From Burkholderiaceae bacterium (GTDB taxonomy: Bacteria; Pseudomonadota; Gammaproteobacteria; Burkholderiales; Burkholderiaceae_C): 14,418 nt of DNA. The position numbers and the translations under genes are program-made. The stretch covers positions 1 to 14,418 of the forward strand of contig JALOSD010000113.1 of the NCBI GenBank assembly GCA_025458585.1. Reading direction: 5' to 3'. The notes under the pieces are model-generated. The model was not told the DNA's origin. It saw only the letters and a program-made list of their open reading frames with translations, and made no database searches. Positions 1 to 6,048 of the stretch are shown piece by piece (position 1 is the first letter of the stretch; each line of letters opens with the position of its first letter).

Positions 1-583
1 GCTCGTCGCGCGGCACCGCGAGGGCGATCGCGAGCATCGCGAGCGCGAGGCCGCCGGCGAGCAGCCAGAACAGACCGCGCCATCCCGTCAGCGGCAGCAG
101 CACCTGCACGGGCACCGTCGAGGCGAGCATGCCGAGTGAGCCGGTCATGAGCATCCAAGAATTGGCGCGCAGCTGCACCGGTGCGCTGAAGCGGTGGCGA
201 AAGCTCGTCAGCGGCGCCATCAGGCAGGCGGCGACGCCCACGCCGATCAGCGTGCGCGCCAGCAGCAGCCCGGGAAAGCTGCGCGCGAGCGCGAACGCGA
301 CGCAGGCGACCACCGCCACCGACATGAACCCGAGCAGCACGCGCTTCGGGCCGTAGCGGTCGAGCGCGCTGCCGAGCGGCAGCTGCATCGCGGCAAAGCC
401 GAGGAAGTAGGCGCCGGCCAGCAGCCCGAGGTCGCCGGCGGTCAGTCCCAGTTCGGCGCTGAACGCCGGCGCGAGCGTCGCCGTGACCGCACGCAGCAGC
501 GCGGAGAAAAAGTACGCGAACGCGAAGGCGGCGAAGATCACGACGGCGGACGGCACGCCGCGCGGCATCGAGGCGGCCGTCAT
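1..583 (-). CDS. MFS transporter, N-terminal part (3' end outside window)
   Basis: The reading frame begins at the ATG at 583-581 and stays open to the left edge, giving about 194 residues. They form a hydrophobic N-terminal half typical of major facilitator superfamily permeases: a first membrane segment near residues 13-33, then the loop 2-3 motif, seen as GSALDRYGPKR at about residues 71-81, followed by further membrane segments (LLLARTLIGVG and similar). Such proteins exchange or export small solutes across the inner membrane using the proton gradient; the substrate cannot be read from the sequence. The start overlaps the stop of the upstream lipoprotein gene in an ATGA, which implies translational coupling. 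An alternative ATG lies five codons downstream at 568. Confidence is high for the family and low for any specific role. Confidence 0.88.
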   Translation of the reverse strand, partial: MTAASMPRGVPSAVVIFAAFAFAYFFSALLRAVTATLAPAFSAELGLTAGDLGLLAGAYFLGFAAMQLPLGSALDRYGPKRVLLGFMSVAVVACVAFALARSFPGLLLARTLIGVGVAACLMAPLTSFRHRFSAPVQLRANSWMLMTGSLGMLASTVPVQVLLPLTGWRGLFWLLAGGLALAMLAIALAVPRDE

Positions 584-1113
584 GGCGGCAGCTTCAGGCT
601 GTCGAAGAACACGGCGATCGACTCGGGCGCCGGCGCCGGGCCGACGACGGTGGCCTGGAACACGCGCGTGCCGCGCGCGAAGGTGACCAGCTCCTCGCGC
701 ACCGCGGTGCCGTCGGGCAAGCGGCCCTGCAGCCGCAGCCGCCTGGCCTCGGCGTTCGGCGTCATGCCGTCGACGCGCCACGGCTCGCCGGCGTCGGGCG
801 TCGCGCCCAGGTTGACGGCCGCCGCGTCGGCGAGCGCGCGCAGCGCCGCGGCCACCCTGGCCGGATCGACGACGTCGGCATGCGCGAAGGCGAACGTGTT
901 CGCGCCGGCGTTGCAGGCCATCAGCGTCATCGGCACCGGGTCGCCGGCGAGCGGCACGCTGCGCGTCTGGCTCGCGGGCTTGCACGGGAACAGCAGCTGC
1001 GCGCCGCTGCCCGCAGGGCGCACGTCACGCCAGTCCTCGGTCGGGCTGCAGCCCGCCAGCAGCGCCGCGCCCAGCATTCCGCCCAGCGCGGGGCGCATCC
1101 TGTCGACTCGCAT
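580..1113 (-). CDS. Small putative lipoprotein of unknown function
   Basis: A 177-residue protein begins MRVDRMRPALGGMLGAALLAGC, which has a short basic n-region, a hydrophobic stretch and a lipobox LAGC with the likely lipidated Cys at residue 22. The mature part is about 155 residues with a recurring FPC (Cys44) and MAC (Cys67) and ends FFDSLKLPP. The two cysteines could form a disulfide in the periplasm. I do not recognise a named domain; similar short lipoproteins of unknown function seem to occur in related bacteria. A second ATG at 1098 would keep the lipobox and shorten the n-region by five residues, so the exact start is uncertain. The stop codon overlaps the start of the downstream MFS gene (ATGA), so the two are probably made together, and the lipoprotein may serve the same process as the transporter. 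Confidence 0.8.
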   Translation of the reverse strand: MRVDRMRPALGGMLGAALLAGCSPTEDWRDVRPAGSGAQLLFPCKPASQTRSVPLAGDPVPMTLMACNAGANTFAFAHADVVDPARVAAALRALADAAAVNLGATPDAGEPWRVDGMTPNAEARRLRLQGRLPDGTAVREELVTFARGTRVFQATVVGPAPAPESIAVFFDSLKLPP

Positions 1114-1363
1114 CGGGACGATTATCGGCCGCGCCCCGCCGCCCGCCCCCGCCCGCCGCCGTCGATCGCCGCGCGCCACGGCGCGTGAGAAACCGCACGC
1201 TGCCACGCGCGTGACGGGCGGGCCCCCGCGGGCGGCGCGGTACCTTCCGCAGGCACGGCGATGGCACGCGGCCGGCGCGGCGCCGCACGGAGTCGGGACG
1301 CCCGGCGACGTTCGTGACGCCGGTCGCGATCGTGGCCGGCGAAGCAACATCATCGAGGAGATC

Positions 1364-2479
1364 GTGGATCGGATCGAACTGTCGGGCGCGGGGCCGGCCG
1401 AGGGCGGCGACACGCCCCGAATGTGGCTCGACTGGCTGGCCCAGGCCGGCACCGAGATCGCCATGCCGCTGACGACGGCGATCGACGGCGTGCGCATGGT
1501 CGCCGCCAGCGGCCGTCTCGACGGCGCCGAGGCGGCGCGGCTGCTCGACGACCTGGCGCGCGCGCGACAGGCCGCGATCGTTGCCCAGCAGCTCGTGCGC
1601 GTCGCCAGCGGGCAGGCGCGACACGTGCCCGAGCGTCTCGACCTTGCCGCCACGCTGCGCACCGTCGTCGCCGAGCGCCGGGCCGACGGCCGGTCGCGCG
1701 CGACGACGATCGCCGCCGCCTTGCCTACCGTGACGCTCGAGGCCGACCCCGCGCTCGTCGCCCAGCTCGTGCAGACGACGCTCGACTGGGCGCACGAGCA
1801 CGCGCGGTCGCCAGTGGAGCTGTCGCTCGACGCCGTGGCTGCCCCTCGAACGCGGCCGCGCCTCGAGCTGCGCTTCCGCCATGCCGCGCCCGAGCGCCCG
1901 CCGAACGGGCACGGCGCGTCGCAGGCGGCCATGGACACGCTCGCGTGGCGGCTGCTGCTGCAGCTGTCGGCCATGCTGCAGGCGACCGTGCACCGAACGC
2001 TCGACGCCGACGGCTGCCGCCTGCACGTTGAGTTCCCGCCCGCCGCCGCGACCCGGGCGGCGGTGCCCGAGCGCCGGCGCACCCGCGGCACCAGGGCCAC
2101 GCCGAAACCGCTCGCCGGCCACCACGTGCTCGTCGTCACGCCGTGCCGCGAACTGCGCCACGACGTGCACCAGGCGTTGCGCCCCCTGGGTCTGATGATC
2201 GACGTCGTCGGCTCGATCGACGAGGCGCGCGCCTTTTGCCGCGACGGGCTGCCGCACGCGATCGTCGCCGACGCGACCGTCGGCAGCCAGGATCTGCCGG
2301 CGCTGCAGCGCGAGTTGCTCGCGCAGGCACCCGGCCTCGCCGTGATCGAGGTCGGCGAGCACCAGGGCGGCTGCCGCACGTCCGTCGACGACGCGACGCA
2401 ACTGGCGCGCGTCGACCGCGCGAGCCTCGGCGACGGCCTGCCCGCGGTGCTGCTGTTCGAACTGACGCGCGACGGCTGA
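1364..2479 (+). CDS. Degenerate histidine kinase/receiver-like protein
   Basis: From the GTG at 1364 (preceded by GAGGAG, but only three bases away) this gives 371 residues; an in-frame ATG at 1421 would give 352. Residues about 24-84 are helical and resemble a kinase dimerisation domain: EIAMPL sits where kinases have HELRTPL, but the phosphoacceptor His is absent. Residues about 125-226 look like the GHKL ATPase fold, with TTLDWAHEHA in place of the N-box and no clear DxGxG. Residues about 254-367 resemble a receiver: HVLVVTP replaces the acidic ILVVDDE, while HAIVADA may retain the phosphorylatable Asp (about residue 303). There is no membrane segment. It may be a pseudo-kinase scaffold or regulatory protein. 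The alternative, an unrelated Ala-rich protein, is less likely because the domain order fits. Confidence 0.7.
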   Translation: MDRIELSGAGPAEGGDTPRMWLDWLAQAGTEIAMPLTTAIDGVRMVAASGRLDGAEAARLLDDLARARQAAIVAQQLVRVASGQARHVPERLDLAATLRTVVAERRADGRSRATTIAAALPTVTLEADPALVAQLVQTTLDWAHEHARSPVELSLDAVAAPRTRPRLELRFRHAAPERPPNGHGASQAAMDTLAWRLLLQLSAMLQATVHRTLDADGCRLHVEFPPAAATRAAVPERRRTRGTRATPKPLAGHHVLVVTPCRELRHDVHQALRPLGLMIDVVGSIDEARAFCRDGLPHAIVADATVGSQDLPALQRELLAQAPGLAVIEVGEHQGGCRTSVDDATQLARVDRASLGDGLPAVLLFELTRDG

Positions 2480-2695
2480 GCGCGCGAGAAGCCCTCGGCT
2501 GCCGAAGCCGAGCTCCAGCGGCTCGCTGCCGGTGACGCCGTCGTCGAGATTCGGTCGCTCGCTCGGTCGAGCGCTGCGCGTACGCGCGCGGCGGCGTCGG
2601 TCTCGGTCGGCGCCTTTGCGCCGGCGGCAAAACCCGGCAGCGGCGGCACGATCACCCGGGCCGTAAACTGCCGCGGTCCGCTGTCGTCTCGCGCC
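2480..2695 (+). other. Intergenic region with two small hairpins, no gene seen
   Basis: This 216-base gap carries no ORF that looks coding. It has a perfect 7-bp inverted repeat just after the kinase-like gene (CTCGGCT at 2494-2500 and AGCCGAG at 2506-2512, five-base loop) and a GGCGC/GCGCC hairpin at 2609-2622 with a CTTT loop. Neither is followed by a T-run, so an intrinsic terminator is not proven. Confidence 0.4.
2664..2669 (+). promoter_or_regulatory. Possible -10 box for the thioredoxin-fold gene
   Basis: TAAACT stands out in very GC-rich DNA 26 bases before the ATG at 2696. No matching -35 box is seen at the normal 17-base distance, so this is only a candidate. Confidence 0.25.
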
Positions 2696-3205
2696 ATGAA
2701 GCTCTCCCGCCCCGTCGTCGCCCTGCTGGCCGCACTGATCTTCACCGCGATCGGCGTCCTCGCATGGACGAGCCTGACGCGCCTGGAGCCGGCGCCCGCC
2801 GTCACGTATCGGCTGCTCGACGGCTCGAGCGTGACGACCGACGACCTGCGCGGCAAGGTGGTGCTCGTCAACTTCTGGGCAACGAGCTGCGTCACCTGCG
2901 TGAAGGAGATGCCGCAGATCGCGGCGACGCACGAGAAATTCCGCGCCCGCGGCTTCGAGACGATCGCGGTCGCGATGAGCTACGACCCGCCCGCGTTCGT
3001 CTCGCGCTTCGCCGAGACGCGCCAGTTGCCCTTTGCGGTCGCGATCGACGGCACCGGCGATATCGCGCGCGGCTTCGGCGACGTGCGCTTGACGCCGACC
3101 ACGTTCCTGATCAACAAGCGCGGCGAGATCGTCAAGCGCTACGTCGGCGAGCCCGATTTCGCAGCGCTGCACGTGCTCGTCGACAGACTCCTCGCGGCGA
3201 GCTGA
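2696..3205 (+). CDS. TlpA/ResA-like thioredoxin-fold protein, membrane-anchored
   Basis: The 169-residue protein starts with a single hydrophobic segment (residues about 7-24, LSRPVV...GVLAW) that would anchor or export it, placing the rest in the periplasm. Residues about 36-169 form a thioredoxin fold of the AhpC/TSA-TlpA type: VNFWATSCVTCVKEMP at residues 58-73 holds the active-site pair Cys65 and Cys68, and LTPTTFLINKRG near 132-143 contains the cis-proline loop (Pro134). The motif is CVTC where classical TlpA/ResA proteins have CxPC, which should change redox potential. Likely role: thiol-disulfide reduction, perhaps for cytochrome maturation or peroxide defence; the partner is unknown. 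The stop codon lies inside a 9-bp inverted repeat. The ATG at 2696 is the natural start because it opens directly into the basic n-region. Confidence 0.9.
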   Translation: MKLSRPVVALLAALIFTAIGVLAWTSLTRLEPAPAVTYRLLDGSSVTTDDLRGKVVLVNFWATSCVTCVKEMPQIAATHEKFRARGFETIAVAMSYDPPAFVSRFAETRQLPFAVAIDGTGDIARGFGDVRLTPTTFLINKRGEIVKRYVGEPDFAALHVLVDRLLAAS

Positions 3206-3233
3206 CGCCGGGCTTGACCGGCGTCAACGCCGG
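3203..3233 (+). repeat. Three-arm inverted repeat at the stop of the thioredoxin gene
   Basis: TGACGCCGG at 3203-3211 pairs perfectly with CCGGCGTCA at 3218-3226 across a six-base loop. The middle arm CCGGCG (3218-3223) can pair instead with CGCCGG at 3228-3233 across TCAA. The first arm includes the stop codon. There is no T-tract, so this may be a weak terminator, an RNA 3'-end stabiliser or an operator for the next gene. Confidence 0.45.
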
Positions 3234-3286
3234 CGCGGCGCGATGCGGTAGGGTCGCCGCATCCGAAGCACAGGCCCGGCGCCGCG

Positions 3287-3640
3287 ATGACCACCTCGTC
3301 CTACCCCGACCTCACGCACAACGTTTCGCGCCAGCTGACGCCGTTTCGCAAGTCGCAGGCGGCGACCATGCAGGGCTTCAGCGCGATGGCCGCCGGCGCG
3401 ATGGCCGACGGCGCCGTCGGCGCGAAGCACAAGGAGCTGGTCGCCCTGGGCATCAGCGTGAGCCAGCGCTGCTCGGCGTGCATCGGCTTCCACACGAAAG
3501 CGCTCGTCAAGCTCGGCACCACGCGCGCCGAGTTCGAGGAGACGCTTGCGGTGGCCGTCTACATGGGCGGCGGCCCGGCGCTGATGTACGCCGCCGAGGC
3601 GCTGCAGGCCTGGGAGCAGTTCGCCGCTCAGGCCGGCTGA
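3287..3640 (+). CDS. AhpD-like / carboxymuconolactone decarboxylase family protein
   Basis: This 117-residue soluble protein has the all-helical AhpD-like fold. The family active site is present: Glu50, Cys62, Cys65 and His69 in KELVALGISVSQ then CSACIGFH, which matches the E-x11-C-x2-C-x3-H spacing of AhpD. It therefore probably has alkylhydroperoxidase or thiol-disulfide activity in the cytoplasm rather than carboxymuconolactone decarboxylation. The glycine-rich MGGGPALMYAAEAL near residues 93-106 is also usual. It follows the thioredoxin-fold gene by 81 bases, so both may serve thiol redox balance. Its 3' end overlaps by 13 bases the tail of the convergent lipoprotein gene. No strong ribosome site is seen before the ATG. 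The family call is firm; the substrate is not known. Confidence 0.92.
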   Translation: MTTSSYPDLTHNVSRQLTPFRKSQAATMQGFSAMAAGAMADGAVGAKHKELVALGISVSQRCSACIGFHTKALVKLGTTRAEFEETLAVAVYMGGGPALMYAAEALQAWEQFAAQAG

Positions 3641-4293
3641 CGAGGCGCCGCCGCGGCGCGCAGCAGTTCGTCTTCGAGCCACGGCACGAGGGCGTCGAAG
3701 GCCTGCGCGACCGCGGCCGACATCGCCGCGACGGCCGAGGCGGCATCGGCGCGCTCGGCGGGCACCGACGCCGCGAAACGTCGCTGCGCGACGCGGGCGC
3801 GTTGGCGCCGGTCGAACAGCTGCGCGTCGAGCGCGATGCGGCCGACGCCCGGGGGCGTCGCGACGTCGTGCACCAGCGTGTCGACCGCCAGCGTGAGCAG
3901 CCAGTCGGCACGCAGCGGGTCGCCGGCGATCCCGACGGCGTCGGCGACGCGGCGCGCGTCGAGCCGGCGCTGCAGCAGCCGCGGCAGCGTACGCAGCGGC
4001 CGATCGGTCCAGGTCGAGAGCTGGTAGTAGGCGTACTCGTGAGGCCGTCGCGAGAAGGCGATCGCCACGGTGTCGACGAGCGCGTCGCCTGGCAGGGGCT
4101 GGATCAGCAGCGCGTCGACGATCGGCGCAGCGCGCGGCGCCACCGCGGCGCCGTCGCCCTCCCCGTCGCGCAGCGCGAACTGCACCGTCGGGCCGCCGCC
4201 TTCGCCGGCACCGATCGAGACGCAGCCGGCACCGAGCGTCGACACCGTCGCGAGCGCGCCGACACCTCGCCCCGGGAGGATGGGCGCCGCCAT
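3628..4293 (-). CDS. ABC-type transport auxiliary lipoprotein (PqiC/YmbA-like)
   Basis: The 221-residue protein begins MAAPILPGRGVGALATVSTLGAGC; the hydrophobic stretch and the LGAGC ending suggest a lipoprotein with Cys24 lipidated, although the -3 residue is not the usual one. The mature part has the features of auxiliary lipoproteins of MCE transporters: an early AFSRRPHEYAYYQLSTWTDRP block (about residues 78-98), DWLLTLAVDTLVHDV (about 129-143) and DAQLFDRRQRARVAQRRF (about 156-173), ending in an Ala-rich helix. Such proteins sit in the outer membrane inner leaflet and complete the lipid path started by the MCE protein. The ATG is 21 bases after the MCE stop, so it is the last gene of the operon. 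It converges with the AhpD-like gene. Confidence 0.82.
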   Translation of the reverse strand: MAAPILPGRGVGALATVSTLGAGCVSIGAGEGGGPTVQFALRDGEGDGAAVAPRAAPIVDALLIQPLPGDALVDTVAIAFSRRPHEYAYYQLSTWTDRPLRTLPRLLQRRLDARRVADAVGIAGDPLRADWLLTLAVDTLVHDVATPPGVGRIALDAQLFDRRQRARVAQRRFAASVPAERADAASAVAAMSAAVAQAFDALVPWLEDELLRAAAAPRQPA

Positions 4294-4314
4294 CGGGCGG
4301 CCGGGCGGTGGCCC

Positions 4315-5337
4315 TCACGGCCGCACCTCGCCGGGGCCCAGCTGCGCGGCCGACGGCCCGAGCAGTGCGGCGCGCGGGTCTCGAAGTCGGTCGAGCGTGC
4401 GCGCCGCGGCGTCGACGCTCAGCCGCAGGTCGGCCAGCGCCGCGCCGAGCTGGTCCTCGACGCCGGCGGCCGAGACCTCGAGCCGGCGCGCGGTGGCCGC
4501 CGTGTCGCGCTGCAGCGCGACCACCGACGTCGACAGCTGGTCGAGCGCGGCGCGTGCCTGCACGAGGGTCTGCTCGGCTTCGGCGAGCGTGCGCTGCAGC
4601 TGGCTGCCGGTCTGCTCGCCGACCGCCGCGACGCGGTCGCCGGTGCGCGCCGCGGCCGCGGCCGCCTCCTCGCCGGCCGCGGCCAGCCGCGTAGCGGCGT
4701 CGCCCGCCGACGCTGCCGCCGCCCCGGTGCGTTCGAGCGTGCGGTCGAGCGCGGCAAGCCGCGCCGCGAGGCCGTCCGACAGGTCGCGCACGCTGCGCAC
4801 CGTGTCGACGAGCAGCGCGCGGTTGTCCGGCGAGAGCAGGTGGTTCAGGTTCGACAGCACGCTCGACGCCATGTCACCCACCTCGCTGACGCGCCCGGCG
4901 ATCAGCTCGCGCTCCGACAGGCCCTCGGCGATCAGCGGCAGCGACTCGCCGCGCGTGCCCGCCGTCAGCGGCTCGCCGCCGGGCTCGGTGTTGACGAGCG
5001 TGATCGACGCGATGCCGGTGATCAGGTTGCGCGAGACGATCGCCACCGTCTTCGTCGTCACCGGGGCGCGGCGGTCGACGCGCACCTCGACGCGCACGCG
5101 GTTGAAGCCGTCGCCGACGAGCCCGTAGTCCTCGACACGGCCGACCTTGATGCCGCGCAGGTTCACGTCGGCGCCGATCGACAGGCCGTCGAGCGCCTGC
5201 TGCTCGAAGTGGATCGCGTAGCGCGTGAAGTCGCGCTCGGCGCCGACGTTCTTCAGCCAGACGACCGCGCCGACGAGGGCGGCGACCAGCGCCAGCACGG
5301 CGAGGCCGACATAGGTGTAGCGGGCGTCAGCTTCCAT
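4315..5337 (-). CDS. MCE (MlaD-like) lipid-binding periplasmic protein
   Basis: The 340-residue protein has one N-terminal membrane segment (residues about 10-28) and one MCE domain (about 39-116: RYAIHFEQQALDGLSIGADV, RGIKVGRVEDY, LITGIASITL). MCE domains form hexameric rings that carry phospholipids between the inner and outer membranes. The remaining ~200 residues are Ala/Leu/Arg/Asp-rich, almost free of glycine and strongly heptad-like, predicting a long coiled coil that could span part of the periplasm; this is longer than classical MlaD (about 180 residues) and nearer to longer MCE proteins. The start ATG at 5337-5335 overlaps the ancestral stop of the upstream ATPase (ATGGAAGCTGA). A TACAAT box 11 bases before it might allow expression independent of the ATPase. 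It is not a PqiB/YebT type since only one MCE repeat is visible. Confidence 0.92.
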   Translation of the reverse strand: MEADARYTYVGLAVLALVAALVGAVVWLKNVGAERDFTRYAIHFEQQALDGLSIGADVNLRGIKVGRVEDYGLVGDGFNRVRVEVRVDRRAPVTTKTVAIVSRNLITGIASITLVNTEPGGEPLTAGTRGESLPLIAEGLSERELIAGRVSEVGDMASSVLSNLNHLLSPDNRALLVDTVRSVRDLSDGLAARLAALDRTLERTGAAAASAGDAATRLAAAGEEAAAAAARTGDRVAAVGEQTGSQLQRTLAEAEQTLVQARAALDQLSTSVVALQRDTAATARRLEVSAAGVEDQLGAALADLRLSVDAAARTLDRLRDPRAALLGPSAAQLGPGEVRP

Positions 5338-6048
5338 CGGAACCGATCATTGTACGAACCGAGAAGTATTCGCTCACCCACGCGTCGTCGACGGCCATCA
5401 CGTCGCGCACGGGGCCGTCAGCGAGCACGCGCCCGCGCGCGACGTGACGAGGAGCACCGTCACGCCGAGGTCGTCGACGAGCGAGCGCACGAGGCGGTCG
5501 AAGCCGCGCGCGGTGATCGGGTCGAGCCCCGACGTCGGCTCGTCGAGGAACAGCACCTCGGGCTCGAGCGCGATCGCGCGCGCGACCGCGGCGCGCTTGC
5601 GCATGCCGCCCGAGAGCTCGCTCGGCATCTTCGCGCCCGCATCGGGCGGCAGGCCGGCCTGGCGCAGGCGCAGCGCGACGAGTGCGTCGATCGTCGCCTC
5701 CGACAGCCTGGTGTGTTCGCGCAGCGGCACGGCGACGTTCTGCGCCACCGTCAGCGACGAGAACAGCGCGCCGTCCTGGAACATCATGCCGAAGCGCTGG
5801 CGCAGCGCGCGAAGCTCGGCCTCGCCGGCAGCCCAGACGTCGGTGCCGAGCAGGCGCACGCGGCCGGCGGTCGGGCGCAGCAGGCCGATGATCTCGCGCA
5901 GCAGCACCGACTTGCCGGTGCCGCTGCCGCCGATCAGCGCCACCAGCGTGCCGCGCTCGACGGCGAACGACACGCCGTCGTGCACCGTGTTGGCGCCGAA
6001 GCGCGTGACGATGCCGTCGACCTCGACGACCGGCGCGGCGGCGCTCAC
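5327..6048 (-). pseudogene. MlaF-type ABC transporter ATPase, frameshifted and lacking the H-loop
   Basis: It starts at GTG 6048, sharing GTGA with the permease stop and following AGGAG by eight bases. The first ~202 residues are a good MlaF-like nucleotide-binding domain: Walker A GGSGTGKS at 40-47, Q-loop Gln91, signature LSGGM at 145-149, Walker B FLDE at 167-170 and D-loop SGLD at 173-176. After VTVLLVT (Thr202) the expected HD of the H-loop and the next ~15 residues are missing, and the frame ends early at 5398 after an unrelated tail (216 residues). The real C-terminus is still readable one frame away from 5443 to 5327: VARGRVLADGPVRDV, then DDAWVSEYF, then a TGA overlapping the MCE start. 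This indicates a deletion of roughly 45-50 bases, or an assembly error. If real, ATP hydrolysis and the whole transporter are probably lost. Confidence 0.85.
5349..5354 (-). promoter_or_regulatory. Candidate -10 box (TACAAT) before the MCE gene
   Basis: TACAAT on the minus strand ends 11 bases before the MCE ATG and lies in an AT-rich island in the old C-terminal coding part of the ATPase. GAACCGA occurs twice nearby on the plus strand (5340-5346 and 5356-5362). No convincing -35 box is visible. Confidence 0.3.

Noticed and set aside
194..1363. Long plus-strand open frame upstream of the kinase-like gene
   Set aside because: It lies antisense to the MFS and lipoprotein genes and is Arg/Ala/His-rich low-complexity sequence, as expected from the opposite strand of GC-rich codons. 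Only the part from about 1364 has domain-like sequence.
1114..1363. GC-rich inverted repeats between the lipoprotein and kinase-like genes
   Set aside because: Short palindromes such as CACGCGCGTG are expected by chance at this base composition, and no -10/-35 pair is clear.
580..3172. Two very long minus-strand open frames of over 700 codons
   Set aside because: They run antisense to the kinase-like and thioredoxin genes; only the final 177 residues of one of them, the lipoprotein, carry recognisable features.
5398..5442. Programmed frameshift to restore the ATPase
   Set aside because: Changing frame cannot supply the missing H-loop residues, and no slippery site with downstream structure is evident.
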